64,000 bases of DNA from Granulicella pectinivorans (GCF_900114625.1 NZ_FOZL01000001.1:2232001-2296000), one strand, 5' to 3'; counted from the first letter of the stretch, positions 9,178 through 20,067 are shown. Made by a program: numbers and translations. The notes: generated by a model not told the origin, from the sequence alone.

Positions 9178-10026
9178 ATGTATCACCACGTCAAAAAACT
9201 CATGTACACCGTTAATATCGGTGAGCCGAACGTCCGCTTTGGCAACATGCTCCTCGAGCAGTTCGGCGGAGCCAACGGCGAACTCGCCGCCGCCATGCAA
9301 TACACCATCCAGGGATGGAACTGCGTCGACGATCTCGCCCGCCGCGATCTCCTCCTCGACATCGGCACCGAAGAGCTCTCTCACCTCGAAGTCGTCGGCG
9401 CCCTCATCCGCATGCACCTCGCCCCCCTCAAGACCAACCGCGAAGCCGCCGAGGCCGACCCGCTCGTCACCATCGCCGGCGGCGGTGGCGTCGCCCTTTT
9501 CGACTCCATGGGCAACGCCTGGACCGCCGATTACCTCAAGATCACCGGCGAACTCGACGTCGACCTCCGCTCCAACATCGCCGCTGAGGCCCGCGCCAAG
9601 ATCGTCTACGAGCGCCTCATCGACCACACCGACGACCCCGGCTCCATTGACACCCTGCAGTTCCTGATGACTCGTGAGATTACCCACATGAAGGCCTTCT
9701 CCGCAGCCCTCGAGTCCCTCGAAAAGAACCCCTTCTCCATCGGTCGACTCAAGCCCACACCCGGTATTGTCGACGAGTACTTCAACGCCTCCACCGGCGA
9801 CGGCAACGAGCGGGATCACGATATGCGCGGTCCCTGGACCTCGTCCTTTGGTCTCCACCCCGTCGACTCCGAGATGGCAGGCGGTAAGGGCCTCTCCGTA
9901 GGCGACATCAACGGAGCCATCCCAGGCGAAGATCGCGGTAAGCAGGATTCCGCCCAGAAGGCCCGCACCTCGGTAGCCGAGAAGTCCATCGGCAAAACCA
10001 AGGCCCCTGTCGCAAAAAAGAAGTAG
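9178..10026 (+). CDS. manganese catalase
   Basis: 282-residue non-haem catalase that disproportionates hydrogen peroxide at a di-manganese centre. The ATG at 9178 yields the family start MYHHVKKLMYTV; the frame is open far upstream into holA but homology begins here. Predicted Mn ligands are visible in the four-helix bundle: Glu35 (GANGELAAAMQY), Glu65/Glu66 and His69 (GTEELSHLEVVGALIRMH), and the second-half pair in REITHMKAF. The tail is Lys/Ala-rich, ending in KKK, as in several bacterial homologues. Monocistronic, followed by a strong bidirectional terminator; 205 nt separate it from holA. Confidence 0.93.
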   Translation: MYHHVKKLMYTVNIGEPNVRFGNMLLEQFGGANGELAAAMQYTIQGWNCVDDLARRDLLLDIGTEELSHLEVVGALIRMHLAPLKTNREAAEADPLVTIAGGGGVALFDSMGNAWTADYLKITGELDVDLRSNIAAEARAKIVYERLIDHTDDPGSIDTLQFLMTREITHMKAFSAALESLEKNPFSIGRLKPTPGIVDEYFNASTGDGNERDHDMRGPWTSSFGLHPVDSEMAGGKGLSVGDINGAIPGEDRGKQDSAQKARTSVAEKSIGKTKAPVAKKK

Positions 10027-10044
10027 GCATGCGCATCGGAAAAC

Positions 10045-10072
10045 AAAGAGGCGGCCGGAAGGCCGCCTCTTT
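10045..10072. terminator. bidirectional Rho-independent terminator
   Basis: Perfect 12-bp stem AAAGAGGCGGCC / GGCCGCCTCTTT with a GGAA tetraloop. It ends in T-rich sequence on the plus strand and has A-rich sequence before it, so it can serve both the Mn catalase and the convergent ftsH gene. Confidence 0.9.
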
Positions 10073-10096
10073 ATTTTCTTTCCATATCGATCTGAA

Positions 10097-12013
<1,917 letters not shown>

Positions 12014-12267
12014 GGGTATTTCCTCAGTTTAATCCGGTCGAAACGACCCGGCCATGCGTGTGCGTGGTGCGTTGCCGGGAGTTCAGCCCAGGCCCTTCCC
12101 GGCACCATGGACCCAGCTTCTTAGACGAGCAATCCGTTCGAAGGTCCCACCGGCCGGAAACACCGTGCCGTTGGGAGCGAAGGCTCCCGCTAAGTGATTA
12201 GATTCTACTCTCAAGACTGGGGATTCAGGGCTTTACGATGCGATTTGTTGACCGCACGATGCACGCT

Positions 12268-13329
12268 TCAAGTTACTTTTGGGGCAGTCCTGCCCCCACT
12301 CCCCGAAAACCGCAGCTCCCGCACGCTCCGCTCCGCGCGCAAACCCTGTGAAAGCGCCAGCACCGTCCCCGGCTTCGACGCCACCGTCGCATCCACCCGA
12401 AATCCACACAACGCCAGCAGCCGGTCCGTCTCATCGAACGAGAGCCGAGCTCCGGCCTGCCGCGCGGCCGCCCTTAAAACCCTGCGCCGCGTCGCCCCAT
12501 CCATCGTCTTCAACCGCTCCACCTCGATCGCCACCCCGGCCTCACCCGGAGCCGTCCCCACGGCCCGCCCGCCCCCGCGCACCGGCTTCCCTGGCAACAA
12601 GACCTGCGGCAACAAACGTCCCAGGTCCGCGGTCCACTTCGCCTCTTCCTCGCGAGCCAGCTCCGCCAGATTCGCCAGCGTCCGGTCCAGCGAAGGATTC
12701 TCCTCCCGCAGCATCGGAAGCACATGATGCCGCAGCCGGTTCCGCGTATACGCCGGGTCCACGTTGCTCGCATCCTCGCGCCAATCCTGCCCCGTCTTCC
12801 CCAGCCACGCCTCGACCATCGCCCGCGTTGTCCCCAGCAGGGGCCGCACGATCTTCCCCTTCGCCAGCGACACCACCGGATGCACTCCGCTCAGCCCCTC
12901 GGTCCACGCTCCACGCAGCAGTTTCATCAGCACCGTCTCGGCTTGGTCGTCCAGCGTGTGCGCGGTGCAAATCACATCCGCCTTGCCGTCGCTCAAATAC
13001 GCGGAAAACACCCCATACCGCAGCGTCCGGGCCCCTTCTTCGACGGTCTCCCCCGTCCGCGCCACATGTCCCGGCGTATCCACCGGGGACACCTCCAGAG
13101 GAACCCCAAGCCGCTCACACAGCGCCTGAACAAACGCCGCATCCTCCGCGGCCTCGGCCCTCAGCCCATGATTCACATGCACCGCCGCCAGCCCGATGCC
13201 AAGCGCATTCCGGGGCAGGGAATTGGCCGCATGCAGCCCCGTCAACAGAGCCACGGAGTCCGCCCCGCCCGAAACCGCCACACAAACCCTCGTCCCCGGA
13301 ACCAGATACGTACGATCGAAAACCAACAT
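12268..13329 (-). CDS. tilS: tRNA(Ile)-lysidine synthetase
   Basis: 353 residues. TilS adenylates C34 of the tRNA-Ile(CAU) precursor and attaches lysine, switching its reading from AUG to AUA; it is essential in most bacteria. The PP-loop SGGADS lies at 20-25, followed by VHVNHGLRAEAAEDAAFV, CTAHTLDDQAETVLMKLLRG and the tRNA-binding DASNVDPAYTRNRLRHHVLP, all family hallmarks. It is shorter than the E. coli enzyme and ends after a reduced C-terminal region, as in other short TilS proteins. Position between ftsH and pilT agrees with the frequent tilS-ftsH neighbourhood. Confidence 0.96.
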   Translation of the reverse strand: MLVFDRTYLVPGTRVCVAVSGGADSVALLTGLHAANSLPRNALGIGLAAVHVNHGLRAEAAEDAAFVQALCERLGVPLEVSPVDTPGHVARTGETVEEGARTLRYGVFSAYLSDGKADVICTAHTLDDQAETVLMKLLRGAWTEGLSGVHPVVSLAKGKIVRPLLGTTRAMVEAWLGKTGQDWREDASNVDPAYTRNRLRHHVLPMLREENPSLDRTLANLAELAREEEAKWTADLGRLLPQVLLPGKPVRGGGRAVGTAPGEAGVAIEVERLKTMDGATRRRVLRAAARQAGARLSFDETDRLLALCGFRVDATVASKPGTVLALSQGLRAERSVRELRFSGSGGRTAPKVT

Positions 13330-13386
13330 GACCTCATCTTAGAACCCGGTCCTGCTGCACGGGGCCGCTGCCCACGCATCGCGCTC

Positions 13387-14529
13387 TTAGACCCCACCGC
13401 TCAAATGCGATCGAAGCTCCTCCGGATGATGGCAATGCGCCATCGCCATCTCCCGTGAGATCCGCCCCGCCAGCACCATCTCCGCAAGAGACTGGTCCAT
13501 CGTCACCATCCCCTCGCGGCTCCCCGTCGAGAGCTGCGAGCGAATCTGGTGATCCTGCCCCGTCCGGATCAGATTCCGGATCGCGTGCGTCGCGACCATC
13601 ACCTCCACCGCCGGATACACCCCCGTCTTGCCCGCCGCCGGAACCAGTTGCTGCGCTACCACCGCCAGCAGCGCCAGGGAAAGCTGCTGCCGGATCTGCG
13701 ACTGACTGTTGCCGGAGAAGCTGTCCAGCAAGCGCGACATGGTCTGCGCCGCATCGTTGGTATGCAGCGACGACAAGACCAGATGGCCTGTCTCCGCTGC
13801 CGTCAAAGCCGCCGCCATCGTCTCCGTGTCCCTCATCTCGCCAATCAGGATCAGATCCGGATTCTGTCGCAGCACCGCCCGCACCGCCTGTCCGAAGCTG
13901 GGCGTATCCCGCCCCACCTCAATCTGCTCCACAATGGAATTCTTGTTTCCATGCTGGTACTCGATCGGGTCTTCGATCGTAAGGATGTGGTCCCGCCGCC
14001 GCGTGTTCACCCGGTCGACCATCGCTGCCATCGTCGAAGTCTTGCCGCTGCCTGTAGGTCCCGTCACCAGAATGAGCCCCTGCTTGCGCTCCATCAGGCG
14101 CGCCAGCACCGGGGGCAGATGCAGCGATTCCAGCGTCGGCACCTGCATCGAAAGCAGACGAATGCTCGCCGCCAGGGTTCCCCGCTGATAGTGCAGATTC
14201 GAGCGAAACCTCCCAGTCGTCCCCTGCACAAAGCAGAAGTCCACCGACCTGTCCCGCTCCAACTCTTGCGCCTGAGCCGCCGAGAGCAGAGGGAGAAGCA
14301 TCCCCCGCAGTTCCTCCGTGGCAAGCGCCTTGTCGGAGGCCACCGTGAGCGACCCATCGATCCGCAACGTCACTGGCGATCCCGCCACCAGCAGAATGTC
14401 CGTGGCGCGCCGCTCGGCCGCAAGCTTCAGCAGCGCCGTCAGCGAGCCACTCCGCTCCTTCTTCGCCTTCGGCTGCACCGCATTCAGCTCATACACCAAC
14501 TGCGACAGATCGTTCTCATACCCCGCCAT
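13387..14529 (-). CDS. pilT: type IV pilus retraction ATPase, PilT/PilU family
   Basis: 380 residues of the GspE/PilT secretion-ATPase superfamily. Hexameric PilT powers pilus depolymerisation and twitching. Visible motifs: Walker A GPTGSGKT (157-164), the Asp box around ILTIEDPIEYQH, Walker B LILIGEMRD (226-234) and the His box TGHLVLSSLHTNDAA (247-261), followed by the AIRNLIRTGQDHQIRSQL segment that defines PilT within the superfamily. The N-terminal 30 residues are an extension. No other pilus gene is in the window, so PilT versus PilU cannot be decided by context. Transcribed divergently from ispD. Confidence 0.93.
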   Translation of the reverse strand: MAGYENDLSQLVYELNAVQPKAKKERSGSLTALLKLAAERRATDILLVAGSPVTLRIDGSLTVASDKALATEELRGMLLPLLSAAQAQELERDRSVDFCFVQGTTGRFRSNLHYQRGTLAASIRLLSMQVPTLESLHLPPVLARLMERKQGLILVTGPTGSGKTSTMAAMVDRVNTRRRDHILTIEDPIEYQHGNKNSIVEQIEVGRDTPSFGQAVRAVLRQNPDLILIGEMRDTETMAAALTAAETGHLVLSSLHTNDAAQTMSRLLDSFSGNSQSQIRQQLSLALLAVVAQQLVPAAGKTGVYPAVEVMVATHAIRNLIRTGQDHQIRSQLSTGSREGMVTMDQSLAEMVLAGRISREMAMAHCHHPEELRSHLSGGV

Positions 14530-14624
14530 CCAACTGTCCTCATTTCATCCGATGCTCCATGCCACGACTAGACTCTCCCTGGCCAAAGAAGGTTACCTGT
14601 CCACGCCGCGGGCTCACATCTTGG

Positions 14625-14630
14625 TATACT
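14625..14630 (+). promoter_or_regulatory. extended -10 promoter element before ispD
   Basis: TATACT preceded by TGG forms a TGnTATACT-type extended -10. Its downstream edge is only 9 nt from the ispD ATG, which places transcription start within a few nt of the start codon. No clear -35 is seen. Confidence 0.45.
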
Positions 14631-14639
14631 TCGACCCTG

Positions 14640-15356
14640 ATGCGAGTCTTTTGTATTCTTCCAGCAGCGGGTATCGGCACGCGCATGGCGGCGGGTTCGC
14701 CTGCGCCTCTCGCGCCCAAGCAGTTCCTCACCATCGCCGGAACCCCCATCCTCGTCCACTCCCTTCGCGCCTTCGCCGCCGTGCCCCGCATCGAGAAGAT
14801 CTACGTCGCGGTCCGCCAGCAGGAGATGGAGCGCGTAGCCGCCCAGGTTGCCGAATTCGGCCTCACCGGCAAGGTCGTCGTCGTCGAAGGCGGAGACCAT
14901 CGACAGGACTCCGTCTCGCGCGCCCTCCACGCCCTGGATTGTGCCGACGACGACATCGTCCTCGTTCACGACGCCGTCCGGCCCCTCATCGATCCCGCCA
15001 CCATCGAGCGCACCATCGACGCCGTCCTCAAGCACGGAGCCGCCATCGTCGGTGTCGCCGCCGTCGACACCATCAAGCAGGTTGAGCGCACCGCCGACGG
15101 AGCCATCATCACCTCCACCATCCCACGCGAGCGCGTCGTCCAGGCCCAGACCCCCCAGGGAGCCACCTGCGGAGCCATGAAGCGTGCCTTCGCCGAAGCC
15201 GAAGCCGACGAGTTCGCCGGCACCGACGAAGCCTCGCTTCTCGAACGCGCCGGCGTCCAGGTCGCCGTCGTCCCCGGATCCCCCCGCAACTTCAAGGTCA
15301 CCCAGCCCGGCGACCTCGAACTCGCCGAGTTCTACCTAGCAGCAGGTGCCAAATGA
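14640..15356 (+). CDS. ispD: 2-C-methyl-D-erythritol 4-phosphate cytidylyltransferase
   Basis: 238 residues. It activates MEP with CTP to CDP-ME in the non-mevalonate isoprenoid pathway. The start is set at the ATG at 14640 because the nucleotide-binding motif ILPAAGIGTRM must lie at the N-terminus; the frame is open to 14559 but that extension is not conserved-looking. Other signatures are PKQFL, the segment VHDAVRPLID and the C-terminal GTDEASLLERAG with FKVTQPGDLELAEF. The stop overlaps the ispF start (ATGA), making an ispDF operon for two of the seven MEP-pathway steps. Confidence 0.95.
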   Translation: MRVFCILPAAGIGTRMAAGSPAPLAPKQFLTIAGTPILVHSLRAFAAVPRIEKIYVAVRQQEMERVAAQVAEFGLTGKVVVVEGGDHRQDSVSRALHALDCADDDIVLVHDAVRPLIDPATIERTIDAVLKHGAAIVGVAAVDTIKQVERTADGAIITSTIPRERVVQAQTPQGATCGAMKRAFAEAEADEFAGTDEASLLERAGVQVAVVPGSPRNFKVTQPGDLELAEFYLAAGAK

Positions 15357-15970
15357 GCCTTCGTATCGGTTATGGCTTCGACTCCCACGCCTTCAAGCCC
15401 GGCGTTCCGCTCGTCATCGGCGGCCTCAAGATCGACCATCCCGAAGGTCTCGCCGGACACTCCGACGGCGACGTCCTCCTCCACGCCATCACCGACGCCC
15501 TCCTCGGAGCCGTCTCCGCCGGCGACATCGGCAGCTTCTTCCCGCCCTCCGACCAGCGCTGGAAGAACGCCGATTCCAGCATCTTCCTCGCAACAGCCCT
15601 GGAGGAGATCGCCGTAGCCGGCTACAAGATCGTCAACATCGATACGGTTCTCGTCCTCGCCAAACCCAAAATCGTTCCCATCTCCGGTGAACTCCGCGAG
15701 CGCGTCGCCGAACTCCTCGGCGTCAAACCCGGCGAAGTCGGCATCAAGGCCAAGACCCCCGAAGGTCTCAACCAGGACCACGTAGCCGTCGCTCACTGCA
15801 CGGTCCTGCTCGAAAGCGTCGCAGCTCCCGAAGGCCTCGCCCGCATGGCCGCCACCGCCGAGACCGAAGACGAGCTCAACGCGGTCGTCAAAGGCCTCGT
15901 CGACGAGCCCCGCAGCGTCTCCGCCCTCGGCCGCAAGCTCCCCACCTTCGACACCAATGACCTCACCTGA
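15353..15970 (+). CDS. ispF: 2-C-methyl-D-erythritol 2,4-cyclodiphosphate synthase
   Basis: Cyclises CDP-ME 2-phosphate to MEcPP with release of CMP, in the non-mevalonate isoprenoid pathway. The metal site is visible as Asp10 and His12 in RIGYGFDSHAF and His44 in HSDGDVLLHAITDALLGA; the substrate loop IKAKTPEGLNQDHVAVAHCTVLL lies at about 131-153. Typical IspF ends near residue 160; this protein has 205 residues, and the roughly 45-residue acidic tail (SVAAPEGLARMAATAETEDEL onward) lies outside the known fold. Translationally coupled to ispD and closed by a strong terminator. Confidence 0.95.
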   Translation: MSLRIGYGFDSHAFKPGVPLVIGGLKIDHPEGLAGHSDGDVLLHAITDALLGAVSAGDIGSFFPPSDQRWKNADSSIFLATALEEIAVAGYKIVNIDTVLVLAKPKIVPISGELRERVAELLGVKPGEVGIKAKTPEGLNQDHVAVAHCTVLLESVAAPEGLARMAATAETEDELNAVVKGLVDEPRSVSALGRKLPTFDTNDLT

Positions 15971-15987
15971 AGCAAAATCTGTTCGGC

Positions 15988-16024
15988 AAAAGGCCCACAC
16001 CTCGATCCGGGGTGTGGGCCTTTT
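15988..16024 (+). terminator. Rho-independent terminator of ispDF
   Basis: Perfect 14-bp stem, AAAAGGCCCACACC (15988-16001) with GGTGTGGGCCTTTT (16011-16024), and T-rich sequence after it. Confidence 0.9.
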
Positions 16025-16125
16025 CCTTTGCCATGGAAGTCCTTCGCTGTCGGGAGAGGAGTGGAGCTTCAGCGCTTGCCGGAGCCCGGTGCGTCTCCCA
16101 GGTTGCGCGATAATCGAAACGAAAA

Positions 16126-16222
16126 CAGACCACTTTCTCGGACCGGAAAATGGCCGCGTTTTCCATGCTTTTTACCACGTTTTACCAGCCCAAACAGCAT
16201 CGCAAAGGTTCTGGTGAAACAT
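16126..16222. repeat. copy A of a dispersed intergenic repeat
   Basis: This 325-nt gap has no gene. Read on the minus strand it contains, in order, ATGTTTCACCAGA (16222-16210), GGTAAAA (two copies near 16186-16170), GCATGGAAAA (16168-16159) and AAAGTGGTCTG (16136-16126). The same blocks recur at 56103-56252. Whether it is a mobile miniature element, a structured RNA or a binding region is not evident. Confidence 0.55.
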
Positions 16223-16350
16223 GGGAAAAATCACTTGCACCGCTCGTAACCTCATTGAATCACCATAGATACAGACACCCACGAAGAACCCGGAAAACAG
16301 ACCAATTTGCAGGGTCTATCTCCCGGGTGGTCCGTCCAATCGCCCTGGGT

Positions 16351-17622
16351 TTACCGCGGAACAGAAGCATTCTGCGTCGGCACCGGCTCTGCCAGCAACT
16401 CTCCAATCAGAGCCGTCATCTCCTTCACCAACTCCTCATGCGCCTCCGGATTTGCCGGTCCCGCAAACCCCGCGTGTACCTGCTTCACCCGCCCATCGCG
16501 CCCCAGGATAAAGCTCGTAGGCCACGAATTCAGATGTTCCGCGTCCGGAATCTTCTCGTTCAACTGATCCGTCGTCCCTGCCAGAAGCACAGTGTAATCA
16601 AGGTGATAGCGGGCAATAAAAGCCCTCAGCCGAACCGGATCCTTCAACTGGTCTTCGTCCTCTTCAAAGGAGAGGTTTACGATCTCCAAACCCTTCGCGT
16701 GAAACTGCTTGTACAGGCTCTCCAGAAACGGAGCCTCGTCGTGGCAGTTCGGGCACCACGATCCGCCCACCGTCACAATCACCACCTTGCCGTCGAACTG
16801 CCGGTCCGTGTTGGAAACGACCTTCCCCGCCAGGTCAGGAGCGCTGAAAACAAAGCGCTTCGTCGGATCTTTCATCGTCGTCTGCTGCGTGGGATCAGTC
16901 GGCGGGGCCAGCTTGGCCGCACGCGCCGCCTCCGGCCGCCGCGCCACAAGGTTCTGCTGGTCCGGAGGATTCAGGTCCGCACGCAGCAGATTCGTCAGGA
17001 TCAGCGTGCCATCCTCCTTCGGCGTCAGTGTGTAAAGTGCCGGTCCCGCTGCGGTGAAGTGCGAAACCCGGTAGGTATGCGAGGGCGCCGCCATGCCGGG
17101 CGCCGGCTGGTCCCAGGTCCCGTAGAGCGAACCCGTATCCCCATCGATCCTTTGGATCACGGCCTTCACATTTTGCCCTGTCTGGGCGACGCGAAGCTGC
17201 CAGGCGGACTCTCCCTTGGCGCTCTTCACCGCGACCTCCCAGTCGCCGTCGATCTTCGGGGCCACGCTGCCCTTCACCACCTGCACGGGCGCCTTGCTCA
17301 TCGTCAACGGATAACGGACCGTCTTCGTCCCATAGCTTCCGGTCAGCGTGCCATCCGCGATCGTCGCATCCAGCGTCTTGTCGTAGTAGTTGAACTTGAC
17401 CAGCAGATGGTTTCCAGCGACCGAAACACCAGTCGCCGGCGAGCTCTCCGGACCATTGATCAGAGCGGCGTTCAGGGACTTTGCCGTACCGGTAATCCGC
17501 AGATGGATCGGAACCTGTTGGCCATGCGATGTCGCCGAACCGGTCCAGTCGCCGGTGACCTTGGCAGGTGTCTGGGCAAGGGAAGTCAGAGAAAACAAAA
17601 GAAGAGCAGGAAGCAGCTTCAT
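16351..17622 (-). CDS. TlpA-like thioredoxin-fold protein, exported
   Basis: 423 residues. A signal peptide (MKLLPALLLFSLTSLAQ) is followed by a long beta-rich region (about 20-255) with two similar segments beginning GDWTGSA (24-30) and GDWEVAV (126-132), possibly duplicated lipocalin-like halves. The C-terminal domain (about 258-410) is a TlpA/AhpC-TSA thioredoxin fold with the redox motif GGSWCPNCHDEAPFL (CPNC at 290-293) and the cis-Pro region SWPTSFILGRDG. The likely role is a periplasmic disulfide reductase or peroxiredoxin-like function; the substrate is unknown. Monocistronic, on the strand opposite ispDF. Confidence 0.85.
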   Translation of the reverse strand: MKLLPALLLFSLTSLAQTPAKVTGDWTGSATSHGQQVPIHLRITGTAKSLNAALINGPESSPATGVSVAGNHLLVKFNYYDKTLDATIADGTLTGSYGTKTVRYPLTMSKAPVQVVKGSVAPKIDGDWEVAVKSAKGESAWQLRVAQTGQNVKAVIQRIDGDTGSLYGTWDQPAPGMAAPSHTYRVSHFTAAGPALYTLTPKEDGTLILTNLLRADLNPPDQQNLVARRPEAARAAKLAPPTDPTQQTTMKDPTKRFVFSAPDLAGKVVSNTDRQFDGKVVIVTVGGSWCPNCHDEAPFLESLYKQFHAKGLEIVNLSFEEDEDQLKDPVRLRAFIARYHLDYTVLLAGTTDQLNEKIPDAEHLNSWPTSFILGRDGRVKQVHAGFAGPANPEAHEELVKEMTALIGELLAEPVPTQNASVPR

Positions 17623-17844
17623 GGAACGTACTCGATTCTATGGAAAAAGATAAGGGCGGGGATGCGCCTGGAGGAGAAGGGTAAGACTAGAGAAGACGCG
17701 CGTCTGCGTGGGCCGTCAGGACGAGGCCGCAACAACAGCGAACTGGGTACATCTTCATAAAGACAAGGTTAGGCGATTCCAGCCCCGCAGGTCAAACCGG
17801 AACCGAAGCAGCGGCCCGGCCAAGAGCTTTGCATCGCTAACCCT

Positions 17845-18543
17845 CTAGGGCTGCTGCGGATCGCTTTGGAACCGCGATAACAAGGGCTCGACTGCAATCA
17901 GGCTGTTGATCGTTCCCCGCTCCTGGTCGTTGAACTGACTCCGGTACGCGGCGGAATTCATATACTGCTGCCTCTGAGCATCCGGCATCGTGTGCAGATC
18001 CCGGTACGCCTTCCGCACCGCCTTGCGGCGATCCTCAGGAAGACTCGCGAGCTGGACCGCGACCGAGCGAACCTGCTGGCGTTGCGGGACGCTCAAGCGC
18101 TCCATGGCTTCGTTGCGTTCGAGGAAGCGGCTCCGCTCATCCGGCTTCATGCTGTTCAACTGGCTCAGTTGGTCGCGCATCCTCTGCTGAGTCTGTGCAG
18201 GGAGTTCACGGAACCCGGGTTCGGATTCGAGCGCCCTCTGCTGCTGCTCCAGAGGAAGATCGCGGTGGCGGTTCATCCATTCGTTCAGGTGAGGATTGTT
18301 GCGCGCGCCCGTACCATTATTCAGATTCTGATTTCGCGGCGCCTGATTCGAAGGGGTTTGGTAGTTATTCGATGGACGGGGTGCCGGAGCATTCTGCTTC
18401 GGCGCGCGGAAGATCGGGGCGTGCTGCGCTAAACCACTTATTCCAAACAAGAAGCAAACAGCGGCACCCTTCACCGCCAACGCAGAGACTCCCCTGCCGG
18501 CTTCGCGATGCCACGAACGACGAGTTGGGAGAGAGGTTTGCAT
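17845..18543 (-). CDS. DUF3106 family exported protein
   Basis: 232 residues from the chosen ATG (18543). The frame is open to 18672, but the upstream part is not signal-like and no clear ribosome binding site decides the start. A basic N-terminus leads into ALAVKGAAVCFLFGISGLAQ, a signal or anchor helix. An Asn/Pro/Gln-rich linker (about 50-80) precedes a helical, charged domain of repeating R/E/Q patterns (NRHRDLPLEQQQRALESEPGF, LNSMKPDERSRFLERN, ASLPEDRRKAVRKAYRDL) that matches DUF3106. Function is unknown. It stands directly downstream of the ECF sigma/anti-sigma pair on the same strand, so it may belong to the same transcription unit. Confidence 0.75.
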   Translation of the reverse strand: MQTSLPTRRSWHREAGRGVSALAVKGAAVCFLFGISGLAQHAPIFRAPKQNAPAPRPSNNYQTPSNQAPRNQNLNNGTGARNNPHLNEWMNRHRDLPLEQQQRALESEPGFRELPAQTQQRMRDQLSQLNSMKPDERSRFLERNEAMERLSVPQRQQVRSVAVQLASLPEDRRKAVRKAYRDLHTMPDAQRQQYMNSAAYRSQFNDQERGTINSLIAVEPLLSRFQSDPQQP

Positions 18544-18683
18544 AGGGTGCAGGGATAGAGGCAGATGCGACTGGGACGTAGTTGGTTTCAAAACTGTCTG
18601 ATATGTTTTCGCCCGGCCCAGTGTAAACGGTATACCTCCCATATGTAGGACAAAAGCATGGGGAAACGGCAAAAAACTATCGG

Positions 18684-19181
18684 CTAGCTCGGTGCCTTGT
18701 CATCGCTCGAGTCGTCATCCTGCAGGAACTGGTCCATCTGCTGGATCGTCGTGGCATTTTTGTCCAGAATCTGAAGATCTTCCACCGTCGCCGAAACCTG
18801 CGGCGTGGACACCTGGTTCATCTTCATCATGCTGGAGTAGCTGCCGCCACCAAGGATTAGCACCAGAGCCAGCGCACCCGCCACCGCGGGACGAAACTGA
18901 CGACCGGTGTTGAAGAGAAGGTGGTCCCGCAGACGGGCAAAGAAGCCAAGCTTGGGCTCTGCCTGCTCCTCGCGGAGCAGAACCGCCATCTTCTGGTCAA
19001 AATAGGGACTTACCTCGGGCGCCGTCCAGGAATCCATGGCGGAGATCGTGGATGCCAGGGAGGTGTACTCCTCTTCGCAGGGAGGGCATGTGATCATATG
19101 GGCCATCGCGGCCGCGTTCGACGGGGCAGCCGGGTTCAGCAGAAGCTCGGGGAGTTCGTTCTGGAACGTTTTGCAGTTCAT
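18684..19181 (-). CDS. anti-sigma factor with N-terminal zinc finger
   Basis: 165 residues. The N-terminal about 45 residues hold the zinc-finger anti-sigma pattern with Cys3 and HMITCPPC (HxxxCxxC). One TM helix follows at about 97-116 (AVAGALALVLILGGG) after a linker, and the C-terminal tail is acidic and periplasmic. Such proteins hold their partner sigma factor at the membrane and release it on a signal. It begins 58 nt after the ECF sigma gene, which is the natural partner. The start is supported by the Cys3-containing zinc-finger alignment. Confidence 0.85.
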   Translation of the reverse strand: MNCKTFQNELPELLLNPAAPSNAAAMAHMITCPPCEEEYTSLASTISAMDSWTAPEVSPYFDQKMAVLLREEQAEPKLGFFARLRDHLLFNTGRQFRPAVAGALALVLILGGGSYSSMMKMNQVSTPQVSATVEDLQILDKNATTIQQMDQFLQDDDSSDDKAPS

Positions 19182-19239
19182 CTTCGCTTCCTTTCTCGTT
19201 CGACGCTCGCAATGCGCGTCCGTATCTCGTCAAAACTCA

Positions 19240-20067
19240 TTAAACAAAGCCCTTCAGCTTTTCCCGCAGCGTCTGGTACGCGCGGAAGAGAAGTGATTTG
19301 GTGGCAGACTCCGACAACTTCAGCACGTCGCCGATCTGGCGGTAGTCCATGCCTTCATACTTATGCATCAGGACCGCCATCTTTTGGCGTTCGGGAAGCC
19401 CCATGACAAAATCGCGAATCGCATGCATCCGCTCGCTCTTCAGCAGGTCCGCTTCGACTGTGGGCGTGGAATCAGCCACATCCGGCGTCGAACCGGTCTC
19501 CGGATCGGGCTCGTCGAGGTAAACCGTCGAGGCGGAGCGCTCGTGGCGCGTATCCCGGGCGTGGTTCACCCCAAGGTTCGTCGCAATCCGGTAAAGCCAC
19601 GTGCTGAAACGAGCCTCCGCGCGGTACGTCTCACGCGAACGGTAGACCCGCAGGAAGACCTCCTGCGCCAACTCCTCGGCAACCGCCTGATTGTGCGTCA
19701 TCCGGTACATGAAGCTCACGATTGGCTTCCGGTACTTGCGCAGCAGGTAGTCGAAGGCCTGCATATTGCCCGCACTGAGCTCGAGCATGATGGCAGAGTC
19801 TTCCATGGCGGCGAAGTCAGTCGGCGCGTGATGCGCAGCGACTTCGGGAGCGTCTTCAAGCATTCCGGGATGGATCGCAAGCGTGCCCATATCTGTCGTA
19901 ACCCGGTCTTCGCCGTCAGGTTGCGCGGGAGATAACTTTTCCCCTTGATTTTCGCCACCGTTCCTGGAATCCGGGAATGAATCTGCGCTCAGCGACGCGT
20001 CGCCACCGGGGGCCGGTATCGTCGGGTCGGGTTTCTCGGACTGCGGAATGTGAGAGGCGGATGGCAT
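19240..20067 (-). CDS. ECF-type RNA polymerase sigma factor
   Basis: 275 residues. Sigma region 2 is clear at about 85-165 (DYLLRKYRKPIVSFMYRM, ELAQEVFLRVYRSRETYR, FSTWLYRIATNLGVNHARD) and region 4 at the C-terminus (LPERQKMAVLMHKYEGMDYRQIGDVLKLSESATKSLLFRAYQTLREKL). The first about 85 residues are an unusually long Pro/Gly/Asp-rich extension; internal ATGs could give a shorter protein, so the start is uncertain. It is co-oriented with the anti-sigma gene downstream. The regulon is unknown; the DUF3106 gene is a possible target by position. Confidence 0.92.
   Translation of the reverse strand: MPSASHIPQSEKPDPTIPAPGGDASLSADSFPDSRNGGENQGEKLSPAQPDGEDRVTTDMGTLAIHPGMLEDAPEVAAHHAPTDFAAMEDSAIMLELSAGNMQAFDYLLRKYRKPIVSFMYRMTHNQAVAEELAQEVFLRVYRSRETYRAEARFSTWLYRIATNLGVNHARDTRHERSASTVYLDEPDPETGSTPDVADSTPTVEADLLKSERMHAIRDFVMGLPERQKMAVLMHKYEGMDYRQIGDVLKLSESATKSLLFRAYQTLREKLKGFV

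Noticed and set aside
7665..9179. 504-codon open frame on the minus strand opposite lptE, holA and the start of the catalase
   Set aside because: Gly/Glu/Val-rich composition typical of the antisense of a GC-rich gene; the opposite strand carries holA with clear family motifs.
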